Virus record (IMG/VR): IMGVR_UViG_3300033153_009458
Coordinates: 1 to 39,067 of that record
Source: a virus
Length of the DNA stretch: 39,067 nucleotides
Reading direction: 5' to 3' (one strand)
Below, piece by piece: positions 24,231 through 30,750 of this stretch. The notes under the pieces were generated by a model. The model had not been told where the DNA came from. It was given only the letters and a program-made list of their open reading frames with translations, and ran no database searches. Every line of letters starts with the position of its first letter. Position 1 is the stretch's first letter. A program made the translations under genes and the position numbers.

Positions 24231-24554
24231 CTAGAAAGTCCATTCATGAACAGGTTCAAAGTCAGCGAGTTTAAGGTTAACCCATGCTTCTTTTGGATTT
24301 TTGGTGAAAAGTGCTTTAGGGAAAAGAACTTTCATCTCTTCTAATGTATAAAGGATTCTTTCGTTAACAGTTTCAAAAACCTCACCTTCATCACAATTAC
24401 GTTCCATCCATTTTTCATAACCATGATCGAGTTCAACGTGAAATGACATAACACCTTCATAAACATGAGTATTTAAACTATCCATACCCATATAAAAAAT
24501 ACCAGCATCTTCCATCATAGTTTTGATGTAAGTGGCTTTTTTTTCTTCGTTCAT
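24231..24554 (-). CDS. Hypothetical 107-aa protein
   Basis: Start set at 24554 (MNEEKKATYI), behind AAAGGATACAAC; the frame from 24590 would start in the leader. The sequence is acidic and mixed (MSFHVELDHGYEKWMERNCDEGEVFETVNERI). First gene after the consensus promoter at 24620. No family recognised. Confidence 0.65.
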   Translation of the reverse strand: MNEEKKATYIKTMMEDAGIFYMGMDSLNTHVYEGVMSFHVELDHGYEKWMERNCDEGEVFETVNERILYTLEEMKVLFPKALFTKNPKEAWVNLKLADFEPVHEWTF

Positions 24555-24604
24555 GTTGTATCCTTTGAAAGGTTTAAAGGGTTTTATCAACTGAGTACAC
24601 CTTT

Positions 24605-24633
24605 AATATGCCTATCTAATTTCATTCTGTCAA
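24605..24633 (-). promoter_or_regulatory. Sigma70-type promoter of the 24-kb operon
   Basis: Leftward TTGACA (24628-24633), 17-base spacer, CATATT (24605-24610), then AAAGGTGTACTCA. The leader box is nearly the same as after the 3235 promoter, so both probably belong to one co-regulated early class. Confidence 0.8.
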
Positions 24634-24648
24634 GTAAAAATTAATCTT

Positions 24649-24891
24649 TTATAATTGACTTAATTCGAAAGCCGCTAGTTCAGCTTTTGATGGAATTCTC
24701 CAAGAAACAATATCATCATCGGCACCAGTTAGCTCCCATCTAAATTCACCAAACATACCTATGTTAAATGAATCATCATAAAAATATATTTTTACGTACA
24801 TCTCGACGTACTCATCAAATCCTTCGTAATAGTGTTTACTATTACGATCTGAATAATTGAAGACGTTAGGATACCTATATTTTTTATTCAT
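24649..24891 (-). CDS. WRR-L small-protein family member
   Basis: 80 aa: VEMYVKIYFYDDS strand, GEFRWELTGADDDIVSWRIPSKAELAAFELSQL end. WR is followed by 14 residues and a terminal Leu as in the main array. It is the most downstream member of the 25-kb subset and lies 15 bases before the promoter at 24633. Start within an 8-base overlap with the upstream gene. Confidence 0.75.
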   Translation of the reverse strand: MNKKYRYPNVFNYSDRNSKHYYEGFDEYVEMYVKIYFYDDSFNIGMFGEFRWELTGADDDIVSWRIPSKAELAAFELSQL

Positions 24892-25096
24892 CTTTAGGAT
24901 TTATTCTTTCGATAATAGAACTAGCCATAGATTCGGCGTGAAGATCACACCGAAATTCATTAACAAAATCTTGGAATGTTAGTTCATCGTTTCGAAAATT
25001 ACCGTTCATACCAGCATGAATTTTCAAGAACTTTTGAACGTCATCGAAAAAGCCCTCTAAATTTGTCCTTAATTCTTTGGTAATGCGTATTTTCAT
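24884..25096 (-). CDS. Hypothetical 70-aa protein
   Basis: Starts MKIRITKELRTNLEGFFDDVQKFL, with a good ribosome site (TAGGAG) inside the end of the upstream gene, 56 bases of overlap. Helical and charged. It does not have the WRR tail, so it is not a family member. Function unknown. Confidence 0.68.
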   Translation of the reverse strand: MKIRITKELRTNLEGFFDDVQKFLKIHAGMNGNFRNDELTFQDFVNEFRCDLHAESMASSIIERINPKDE

Positions 25097-25325
25097 GTTT
25101 AACTCCTATTTCGTAAAGTTGACTTTCATCGGTGAATACTCGGCAACCGTGATCCATAATAATCCGTATACCACGATTTGCATCTTTAACGTTTACAAAC
25201 ATGATATTTTTTTCTTCAGCTTTGTACACCCAATATAAACCTTTAATTATACTAACAGCTATCCAAAAATCGTGCGCATAGATGTAAATGTTGTAACAAT
25301 TTCTATGTGTTTTAGAATACATCAT
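25041..25325 (-). CDS. Hypothetical 94-aa protein
   Basis: Aromatic N-terminal half (MMYSKTHRNCYNIYIYAHDFWIAVSIIKGLYWVYK) and a basic tail (HYQRIKDKFRGLFR). Its last 56 bases overlap the next gene's start, an unusually large overlap, but both reading frames look genuine. ATGA overlap with the upstream family member. Function unknown. Confidence 0.65.
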   Translation of the reverse strand: MMYSKTHRNCYNIYIYAHDFWIAVSIIKGLYWVYKAEEKNIMFVNVKDANRGIRIIMDHGCRVFTDESQLYEIGVKHENTHYQRIKDKFRGLFR

Positions 25326-25591
25326 AAATTTATTAGTTCGTATGAAGCTGTTTCAGCATTAGAAAGTTTTCGCCAATAGCCTACATGATAATCAGCGTAT
25401 TTCATTTTTCCAGTTAACGGATTTTTCACTAACATGCAAGACCATCCAAAACTATCGGCTGTCCCTATCGCTCTTACGTTGTCTTCGAAAATAACCTCAA
25501 CTAGTACATCAGATGATATAGGTTGTTCGTATAAATTCATTTCGAATTTTTCAAACGGAATTTCTGTTGATGTTATTTTAAATCTTTCCAT
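25322..25591 (-). CDS. WRR-L small-protein family member
   Basis: 89 aa: DVLVEVIFEDNVRAIGTADSFGW strand-turn, then YWRKLSNAETASYELINL. A longer linker (about 20 residues) separates F.W from the WRK than in most members. One-base overlap with the upstream member. The C-terminal helix and final Leu are kept. Confidence 0.78.
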   Translation of the reverse strand: MERFKITSTEIPFEKFEMNLYEQPISSDVLVEVIFEDNVRAIGTADSFGWSCMLVKNPLTGKMKYADYHVGYWRKLSNAETASYELINL

Positions 25592-25815
25592 TACAAATCC
25601 TTTAACATCCTAGAAGCGTATTCAACTTCGGATATTCTTCTCCAATATTTAATAAGGCCATTAACACCACCACTATAACCCCAATAAAAATCTTTTATTT
25701 CACCGTAACTCAAATTACCATTTTTAAACATAACTTGAACGTGCGATTCTATGTGTTCTGGCATCTGATACTCAATATTAGGGTGCCAAAGACTACAAAA
25801 ATTTTTATCTATCAT
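25591..25815 (-). CDS. WRR-L small-protein family member
   Basis: 74 aa. It has an N-terminal LWHPNIEY (the WHP start shared by several members), SHVQVMFKNGNLSYGEIKDFYWG, then KYWRRISEVEYASRMLKDL. Its start overlaps the end of rtcB by 11 bases, so it is probably translated with rtcB. Confidence 0.8.
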   Translation of the reverse strand: MIDKNFCSLWHPNIEYQMPEHIESHVQVMFKNGNLSYGEIKDFYWGYSGGVNGLIKYWRRISEVEYASRMLKDL

Positions 25816-27001
25816 CGCTTTTGATGCATCCGAAAGGATATAATTTAGTTTTGATTTTTACTAAATCTTTTTGATTTTCCATCACTTGATTAATATTTTT
25901 GTAAGATCCAACAGCTTCATCAAGATGTTTCTTTGATCGTATTGTATGCATGATTCCGTCAAGTTTGTCAAGCTCTTGTTTATAATCGAGCTTTCTAATT
26001 GCATCTTTACGACCCATCTTGCGACCAGCACCGTGTGAGCAAGACTTGAAAGATTCTTTATTTCCAAGACCCTCAACAATATAAGAATTAGTTCCTTGTG
26101 ATCCCGGTATAATACCAAGTTCACCTTCGTAAGCACGAGTAGCACCTTTTCGGTGTACCCAAACGTTCTTATTGAAATGATGTTCCAAAGATGCATAGTT
26201 ATGATGAACATCTAAGAAATTTAATGGATTAAATTCTAATCCACCCACAACATCATTAAACGCTTCACATACTTTTAGCATCATTCGTTTCCTGTTCGCT
26301 TTCGCAAAGTCTAAACACCACAACATATCTTGGATGTAATTTTGACCTTCTTGTGAATCAACTGGCAAAAACGCCAACTCCCATTTTAAATCAATTGTTG
26401 AAAAATATTTTTTGTTTATTTTTCTTGCTATTCCATCATGATAATCAGCTGTTTTTGATCCTACATTTCTTGACCCGGAATGGATCATAAAATATAAATT
26501 ACTATCATCGTCGTGTTGGAATTCGATAAAATGGTTCCCACTACCTAAAGTACCAAGTTGCAATGCCGCATTTTCGTATTGTTGTCTTGGTATTGTATAA
26601 GTTTCATTCAAAAATGGTAAATCACTTACAAGACCCGAATTATGCCATTTCATTCCTACAGGTATTAATTCTCGAATCCGGTTCGCAAAAGATTTTCGAA
26701 CATTCATATCAATTAATTCACTAGCCTTTAAACCGGTCTTATAAGAGATCATACCACAACCAATGTCCTTACCTACACCGTTTGGTATAACGTAATTTAA
26801 AGCTGCTACAACACCACCTATCGGCATTCCATAACCGGCATGTGTATCAGCCATAAAAGCTGCGTGTTTATGCAAAAAAGGCAATCGACAAACATTATTA
26901 ATTTGAGAAATGAGTTTATCATTACCATCTACTACTGCAAAGTCCTTTGCACTACACCAAAATTTAAAAGGTCTTTCTGGTACGTATTGTAATACTTTCA
27001 T
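25805..27001 (-). CDS. rtcB: RtcB RNA ligase
   Basis: GTP-dependent ligase that joins RNA ends carrying 2',3'-cyclic phosphate or 3'-phosphate to 5'-OH, exactly the ends left by anticodon nucleases. 398 aa, near E. coli RtcB (408). The manganese ligands appear in GKDIGCGM (C82), GSGNHFIE (H157), HSGSR (H174) and DVHHN (H266/H267). VHRKGATRA, PGSQGT and CSHGAGR follow, the last carrying H323, the guanylated nucleophile. All key residues are present, so it should be active. It sits in the WRR-L array, one base from the upstream member. A third RNA ligase in this window. Confidence 0.96.
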   Translation of the reverse strand: MKVLQYVPERPFKFWCSAKDFAVVDGNDKLISQINNVCRLPFLHKHAAFMADTHAGYGMPIGGVVAALNYVIPNGVGKDIGCGMISYKTGLKASELIDMNVRKSFANRIRELIPVGMKWHNSGLVSDLPFLNETYTIPRQQYENAALQLGTLGSGNHFIEFQHDDDSNLYFMIHSGSRNVGSKTADYHDGIARKINKKYFSTIDLKWELAFLPVDSQEGQNYIQDMLWCLDFAKANRKRMMLKVCEAFNDVVGGLEFNPLNFLDVHHNYASLEHHFNKNVWVHRKGATRAYEGELGIIPGSQGTNSYIVEGLGNKESFKSCSHGAGRKMGRKDAIRKLDYKQELDKLDGIMHTIRSKKHLDEAVGSYKNINQVMENQKDLVKIKTKLYPFGCIKSDDR

Positions 27002-27213
27002 TATATCTCCATAAAATTTATTATTTGTTCATTTTTTTCCGTCCATATCATCCATGCGATAATATCACCATCGTGTTTTTGTGTAGAAAAATCCCAACGA
27101 AAAGATTTAATTGGGCCAATATTAAAAACTCCTTTTCTAAGCTTTATTATAACCCGTGTTGACGATGATAAATGTGTTGGTGGCTGACCTTCTTTATTTT
27201 TATTCCATTTCAT
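27001..27213 (-). CDS. WRR-L small-protein family, divergent member
   Basis: 70 aa: TRVIIKLRKGVFNIGPIKSFRWDF strand-turn, then IIAWMIWTEKNEQIINFMEI. WRR has become WMI and the final Leu is Ile, so the C-terminal signature is eroded. It overlaps the rtcB start by 1 base (TAATG). Confidence 0.72.
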   Translation of the reverse strand: MKWNKNKEGQPPTHLSSSTRVIIKLRKGVFNIGPIKSFRWDFSTQKHDGDIIAWMIWTEKNEQIINFMEI

Positions 27214-27217
27214 AATT

Positions 27218-27445
27218 TTACAAATTATTCAAATCTTTTACTAAAAGTTCAGTTTTTGTTAATCTACGCCATTTGACAATATCTGTATCAACATCATCAT
27301 CCCAATACCAATCAAAACCGCGCATTATACCATTCATTATACTTCCATCACGTAATATAACTTGTATTTCTTCATTATTATTGGGCATTTTTATTGTATT
27401 TTTCTTATGATAATAAGAATATGGATGCCAATATTTCTTTTTCAT
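27218..27445 (-). CDS. WRR-L small-protein family member
   Basis: 75 aa, a typical copy: MKKKYWHPYSYYHKK N-terminus, EIQVILRDGSIMNGIMRGFDWYW, DIVKWRRLTKTELLVKDLNNL. The KKKYWHP start is nearly identical to the copy at 29255-29518, so these two may be close relatives. Ends 4 bases before the next gene. Confidence 0.82.
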   Translation of the reverse strand: MKKKYWHPYSYYHKKNTIKMPNNNEEIQVILRDGSIMNGIMRGFDWYWDDDVDTDIVKWRRLTKTELLVKDLNNL

Positions 27446-27663
27446 AATGCTATAAATTCTAATATTTCTTTTTCTTTTTGTGAATTGATAATTGCGTATT
27501 CTAAAATATCAGAGTTTTGTTCCATACCGTAATGCATCCACCAGAAATTAACTATTTGTCCAATCAGAATTCGACCGTCTCTCAACTTTACAACAACTGT
27601 ATTCCATTTGTTATACCCGATATCACTTCTGGTGCCGTTGTTTATTTTCCACTGTATCTTCAT
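27442..27663 (-). CDS. WRR-L small-protein family, divergent member
   Basis: 73 aa: NTVVVKLRDGRILIGQIVNFWWMHYG, then SDILEYAIINSQKEKEILEFIAL. The VKLRDGRI...G strand-turn is typical, but WRR is replaced by YAI. Linked on both sides by ATGA overlaps. Final Leu kept. Confidence 0.75.
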   Translation of the reverse strand: MKIQWKINNGTRSDIGYNKWNTVVVKLRDGRILIGQIVNFWWMHYGMEQNSDILEYAIINSQKEKEILEFIAL

Positions 27664-27890
27664 AATCTATCCCAAATGTAGACTATTTTTTCGGACTCTG
27701 GCAAAACTCTGAATTTGACAATATCAGCATCAGCGTAACCAAAGTTATTCCAGCCGAATCCCGCCGCTTGTCCTTTAGCAAAAATCGCATTACGAAATTT
27801 GACTTCCACGTAAGCATCTTCTGGAAACTCTATAGGATAATAATTTCTTTCTGGTTTTTTTACTGGATTTCTAAGCCATATTTGTTTCAT
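27660..27890 (-). CDS. WRR-L small-protein family member
   Basis: 76 aa: AYVEVKFRNAIFAKGQAAGFGWNNFGYADADIVKFRVLPESEKIVYIWDRL. Here WRR is FRV, and the segment DADIVKFRV resembles a DADIIAYRV end that I recall in unrelated small phage proteins. ATGA overlaps on both sides. Confidence 0.78.
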   Translation of the reverse strand: MKQIWLRNPVKKPERNYYPIEFPEDAYVEVKFRNAIFAKGQAAGFGWNNFGYADADIVKFRVLPESEKIVYIWDRL

Positions 27891-28105
27891 AATTCACTCA
27901 ATTCCATTGCCACTACTTCACTTTTATTTAATCGTCTCCATTTAAGAATATCGTATCTATGTGTACCGTCTATACTCCAATTAAAATCATATGCATAATC
28001 TGTATCTGTTTCACCGCATCGATATATAACTTCGACTAATACATCATCATCTGGTTTTTTCACTTTACAATAATAAATCCAACTTTTATGAAAATATTTT
28101 TTCAT
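27887..28105 (-). CDS. WRR-L small-protein family member
   Basis: 72 aa with the start at 28105 (MKKYFHKSWIYY), in ATGA overlap with the upstream stop, instead of the longer frame from 28156. DVLVEVIYRCGETDTDYAYDFNW, then YDILKWRRLNKSEVVAMELSEL. A typical copy with intact WRR and final Leu. Confidence 0.82.
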   Translation of the reverse strand: MKKYFHKSWIYYCKVKKPDDDVLVEVIYRCGETDTDYAYDFNWSIDGTHRYDILKWRRLNKSEVVAMELSEL

Positions 28106-28320
28106 AACGTCATTAACTCGTATGCAATTTTTTCTTTTCGGCTTATGCGTCTCCATTCCACGATATCGCTTTGTAAATCAAATATACTCCACACAGAATC
28201 GGTAAATCCTTCAACAATTGTTATTGTACCAGATCTTAGTTTAACTTCAACGATTCTTTCATGTTCAATTTTATGTTTACAATTCCAATTAGGGTGCCAA
28301 CGGATTACGTGTTTTTTCAT
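28102..28320 (-). CDS. WRR-L small-protein family member
   Basis: 72 aa: KKHVIRWHPNWNCKHK, then RIVEVKLRSGTITIVEGFTDSVWSIF and SDIVEWRRISRKEKIAYELMTL. Intact family signature with WHP start. ATGA overlaps on both sides. Confidence 0.82.
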   Translation of the reverse strand: MKKHVIRWHPNWNCKHKIEHERIVEVKLRSGTITIVEGFTDSVWSIFDLQSDIVEWRRISRKEKIAYELMTL

Positions 28321-28544
28321 AGTGTACCTAAATCAAAAGCAATTTTTTCTTTTTTAGTTAATCGCCGCCACTTATTAACAGGATTTGGATTACCTAAATA
28401 CCAATAAAATGTGCTTGCGTATCCTGTATACTCTTTTCCATTTTTTAAAATAACTTCTATAATCTCATCATCAAAAGAATGATGACCCGGCATATCGACA
28501 TTTGATAAGAAAAATTTATTTTCATGCCAGTATTTTTTTACCAT
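28317..28544 (-). CDS. WRR-L small-protein family member
   Basis: 75 aa: MVKKYWHENKFFL, EIIEVILKNGKEYTGYASTFYW, NKWRRLTKKEKIAFDLGTL. Full signature. Its start overlaps the end of the 28538-28819 gene by 7 bases. Confidence 0.82.
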   Translation of the reverse strand: MVKKYWHENKFFLSNVDMPGHHSFDDEIIEVILKNGKEYTGYASTFYWYLGNPNPVNKWRRLTKKEKIAFDLGTL

Positions 28545-28819
28545 TGTATATCTTCTGTTGCTTCGGGATAAGTTTTTTCATCGTTGAAACAATCCAACCA
28601 AAAATGAGCGTCTTGTCTAACATTTAAAATTCGAGTTGTACTATCAAAATCATGATAGCTGTAATAGTCAGTTGGTTCAAGAATGATGAACGTCTTTTCA
28701 TCTGAAAATAAAATGTAAGCCGGTTCAACATTACTTGTTCGACTTTTACGTTTGTCGAAAATACACCCACGAATTGTAACAACTCGCAATCCAATTATTT
28801 TTGATAATTCAAACATCAT
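28538..28819 (-). CDS. Hypothetical 93-aa protein within the array
   Basis: It does not carry the WRR-L tail. A beta-rich sequence (GLRVVTIRGCIFDKRKS, YILFSDEKTFIILEPTDYYSY) and an acidic end (EATEDIQW). It is held in the operon by an ATGA start and a 7-base overlap downstream. It may be an inserted unrelated gene. Function unknown. Confidence 0.68.
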   Translation of the reverse strand: MMFELSKIIGLRVVTIRGCIFDKRKSRTSNVEPAYILFSDEKTFIILEPTDYYSYHDFDSTTRILNVRQDAHFWLDCFNDEKTYPEATEDIQW

Positions 28820-29031
28820 AACTCCATAAGTTTTTGTGCTAATTTTTCAACTTTTGTCAGGTATCTCCACCTAACAACTGTAAAACTAAATGATGGATTA
28901 TCCCAACTATAATATCCAGCCGGACCCCTTGATTCTTCTCTATCTTCGAATTCCATTATTATTTCAGTCTGTAAGTCCAATTTATCAAAAGGAAATGTAT
29001 TTTTATTAATGAACCATTTGTGCTTACTCAT
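28816..29031 (-). CDS. WRR-L small-protein family member
   Basis: 71 aa, start set at 29031 (MSKHKWFINKN) where ATGA overlaps the upstream stop; the ATG at 29046 would extend it five residues. EIIMEFEDREESRGPAGYYSW, then VVRWRYLTKVEKLAQKLMEL. Signature intact with RWRY for KWRR. Confidence 0.78.
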   Translation of the reverse strand: MSKHKWFINKNTFPFDKLDLQTEIIMEFEDREESRGPAGYYSWDNPSFSFTVVRWRYLTKVEKLAQKLMEL

Positions 29032-29276
29032 AAATCTTCTCGCCATTCAAAAGCTAATTTTTCAGCTTCAGTTGGTATCTTCCAATGAGTAATAGATGTA
29101 TCATCGTCTGTTTCACCATCTCGGTACCAAAAAAAATGCATTGCTTTATCGATGGAATATTCTGTTTCACTGTCTTTAAATACAACAAGAACTTCAGTTT
29201 CTCTAGTAACAGGCGGATAAAGCTGTTTCAATTTATTTTCTGTAAGATCTGGAACTACAAATTTGCCAATTCCCAT
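29028..29276 (-). CDS. WRR-L small-protein family member
   Basis: 82 aa with the start at 29276 (MGIGKFVVPDL), preceded by GGAG at 8 bases; another possible start is at 29309. EVLVVFKDSETEYSIDKAMHFFWYRDGE, then HWKIPTEAEKLAFEWREDL. The tail is one residue longer than usual and WRR is WKI. Overlaps the neighbour by about 22 bases. Confidence 0.75.
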   Translation of the reverse strand: MGIGKFVVPDLTENKLKQLYPPVTRETEVLVVFKDSETEYSIDKAMHFFWYRDGETDDDTSITHWKIPTEAEKLAFEWREDL

Positions 29277-29518
29277 CCTTGTTTCTCCACTTTTGTTAGT
29301 CTTCGCCATTTTACAACTCTTTTATTCTCAGCAAAAATACTCCATCCGAATCTATTCGCAAGTCCGATAGATTGTTCACCATTTATTAAAACAACTTCAA
29401 CCAATTCAGTGTTATGATCAGTAATATACCGTCCTGGTAATCGTACTGAATTAAGATTGTATTTGTTTCCTACGCCTGTATACGGACAATATATTGGGTG
29501 CCAGTATTTCTTTTTCAT
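29255..29518 (-). CDS. WRR-L small-protein family member
   Basis: 87 aa with a longer N-terminal loop (KKKYWHPIYCPYTGVGNKYN), ELVEVVLINGEQSIGLANRFGWSIF, VVKWRRLTKVEKQGWELANL. One of the most canonical copies; ATGA overlap with the upstream gene. Confidence 0.83.
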   Translation of the reverse strand: MKKKYWHPIYCPYTGVGNKYNLNSVRLPGRYITDHNTELVEVVLINGEQSIGLANRFGWSIFAENKRVVKWRRLTKVEKQGWELANL

Positions 29519-29742
29519 AATCTACCTAATGTATATCCGGTTGTTTCACTGTCGGTGCCGTGTCTCCATTTGAGAATATCATAATGATGTTCTCCATCAG
29601 CCATTTTTCGCCAACTGAATTCATGTGCAAAACCGAAAACCTTTTCACCGTCCCGGCGTATACACACAACGAAATCATTATGAAAAGGCATCGCAACCGG
29701 GCATTCTTCAAAAGACCTATTATTGTGGAATATTTTAATCAT
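29515..29742 (-). CDS. WRR-L small-protein family member
   Basis: 75 aa with the start at 29742 (MIKIFHNNRSF), overlapping the upstream stop by ATGA; an ATG at 29751 lies inside the neighbour. DFVVCIRRDGEKVFGFAHEFSW, then YDILKWRHGTDSETTGYTLGRL. WRR reads WRH. Final Leu present. Confidence 0.8.
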   Translation of the reverse strand: MIKIFHNNRSFEECPVAMPFHNDFVVCIRRDGEKVFGFAHEFSWRKMADGEHHYDILKWRHGTDSETTGYTLGRL

Positions 29743-30008
29743 AATACACATAACTCCATTGCTGTGATTTCAGATGGTGTTAATTTTCTCCATTTCATTA
29801 TATCACCCGGTTGCTGGATTGGTACACCCAAATATTCATGATACCAATAAAAGCATTCAGCTAGATTTAAATCAGTGTCACCATTTCGCATTAAAATAAG
29901 AACCCAATCATGATCATTACAAGGTATTTTATGAGTAAAATTATTTTGTAAATTTTCTTTTGAAAGTTGTGTGCTGTAGTTTTGCAAATCAGTTATATTC
30001 ATACTCAT
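29739..30008 (-). CDS. WRR-L small-protein family member, first of the main array
   Basis: Start at 30008 (MSMNITDLQ) or 30002 (MNITDLQ); the longer frame from 30098 runs through tRNA-Ser and is not credible. DWVLILMRNGDTDLNLAECFYWYHE, then DIMKWRKLTPSEITAMELCVL. The -10 box TATACT ends directly before the 30008 ATG, and a transcript starting 7 bases later would begin at the 30002 ATG, that is, leaderless. It leads a chain of ATGA-coupled genes running down to rtcB. Confidence 0.78.
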   Translation of the reverse strand: MSMNITDLQNYSTQLSKENLQNNFTHKIPCNDHDWVLILMRNGDTDLNLAECFYWYHEYLGVPIQQPGDIMKWRKLTPSEITAMELCVL

Positions 30009-30038
30009 AGTATAAGCACACTGGAAGGTTTTTGTCAA
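30009..30038 (-). promoter_or_regulatory. Sigma70-type promoter of the main WRR-L array
   Basis: Leftward TTGACA (30033-30038), 18-base spacer, TATACT (30009-30014), starting 8 bases after the CCA of tRNA-Ser. It directly abuts the first array start codon. Confidence 0.75.
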
Positions 30039-30045
30039 GAGTTTT

Positions 30046-30130
30046 TGGCAGAGAGAGTGGGATTTGAACCCACGGACCCGTAGGCCACGGGTTAGCAACC
30101 CGCTCTTTTAGACCGCTCAAGCATCTCTCT
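30046..30130 (-). tRNA. tRNA-Ser (GCT)
   Basis: Leftward acceptor AGAGAGA/TCTCTCT, anticodon stem GCGGG/CCCGT with loop TTGCTAA (anticodon GCT), a long class II variable arm and T arm GTTCAAA. Discriminator G (typical of tRNA-Ser) and CCA are encoded (30046-30049). Confidence 0.93.
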
Positions 30131-30196
30131 TTATAAGTTTTTTTGTTAAGAATGAAAGTACAGATGGAGTTACTTCGTATATATGGTTTTTCTTTA

Positions 30197-30216
30197 AAAG
30201 GATTTTACCATCCTCT
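30197..30216 (-). terminator. Weak terminator-like hairpin
   Basis: A 7-bp stem (AGAGGAT/ATCCTTT, one G-U pair) with a 6-base loop lies 3 bases after the 69-aa gene stop. It is followed by only a short T-run, so it is a weak candidate. Confidence 0.35.
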
Positions 30217-30218
30217 AA

Positions 30219-30428
30219 TCATTTGATTCTCCAGCATCGGTACCGAGAGTCACTTATCGAGCGAACAGCATATTTTCGGTTGTTGTTCTTTCCGTAAATC
30301 GAACAGGAAGAGCTAACTTTATTTCTTTCGCTAATAGGGAACTCAAACGAGTCTCCAATTTCCATATCTTTATATGGGTACGTACTCTTTACGGTAGGTA
30401 ATTCCACGTTCTTATCAATTTTAAACAT
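30219..30428 (-). CDS. Small phage protein (MEIGDSF..P type)
   Basis: 69 aa: YPYKDMEIGDSFEFP, then YGKNNNRKYAVRSISDSRYRCWRIK. It resembles a small protein common in phages, with MEVGDSF...R...A..YGKRN.KKF..R......R.WRI. Good ribosome site (AAGAGGAAG). Promoter about 60 bases upstream. Function unknown. Confidence 0.7.
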   Translation of the reverse strand: MFKIDKNVELPTVKSTYPYKDMEIGDSFEFPISERNKVSSSCSIYGKNNNRKYAVRSISDSRYRCWRIK

Positions 30429-30485
30429 TATTCTTCCTCTTGAATGAATTTAAACTTTTTTTAAAAAAATTAATTAACAAATTCT

Positions 30486-30516
30486 AATATAGCAAGACCG
30501 AATAAGTTATTGTCAA
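30486..30516 (-). promoter_or_regulatory. Sigma70-type promoter for the 69-aa gene
   Basis: Leftward TTGACA (30511-30516), 19-base spacer, TATATT (30486-30491). The spacing is slightly long; an 18-base spacer gives CTATAT. It lies 8 bases after the closing stem of the structured RNA. Confidence 0.6.
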
Positions 30517-30523
30517 GGATTTT

Positions 30524-30659
30524 TTACCATATAGGTTTCACGTCCGGCTTATAAGTCTTCGATATTAACACACTAATATCTCTTGCCCACCTATCAGACT
30601 TAGCTTAGGAGTTCCGCCTAAACATCTTCCGAATCGCTGGCCTGTCACGGTCATGGTAA
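30524..30659 (-). ncRNA. Candidate structured RNA after tRNA-Ala
   Basis: 136 bases with no gene and several nested helices: a closing 7-bp stem (30524-30530 with 30653-30659, TTACCAT/ATGGTAA), a 5-bp hairpin (30605-30609/30617-30621), a 7-bp stem (30552-30558/30596-30602, TAAGTCT/AGACTTA) and inside it a 7-bp hairpin (30561-30567/30574-30580). It follows tRNA-Ala by 7 bases and may be cut from the same transcript, as with the stable RNAs C and D of the T4 tRNA cluster. No Rfam-type family recognised. Confidence 0.5.
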
Positions 30660-30666
30660 TACACAA

Positions 30667-30738
30667 TGGAGAATATGGGATTTGAACCCATGATACCGGC
30701 TTGCAAGGCCAGCGTGTTACCAACTATACCAATTCCCC
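30667..30738 (-). tRNA. tRNA-Ala (TGC)
   Basis: Leftward acceptor GGGGAAT/ATTCTCC, anticodon stem CTGGC/GCCGG with loop CTTGCAA (anticodon TGC) and T arm ATGGGTTCAAATCCCAT. Discriminator A at 30667; no CCA in the DNA (TTG follows), so the CCA must be added by the host enzyme. Confidence 0.92.
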
Positions 30739-30750
30739 TTTGTACTTAAA

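Noticed and set aside
25960-25980. Two TTGACA-like hits inside rtcB
   Set aside because: Part of conserved coding sequence with no -10; not promoters.
20266-30008. CRISPR or tandem DNA repeat array
   Set aside because: The repeats are diverged protein-coding paralogues with no constant DNA repeat or unique spacer structure.
30009-30098. Longer start for the first array gene (MLTRGLRVRGFK)
   Set aside because: The extra residues are read from tRNA-Ser(GCT) and cannot be a natural N-terminus.
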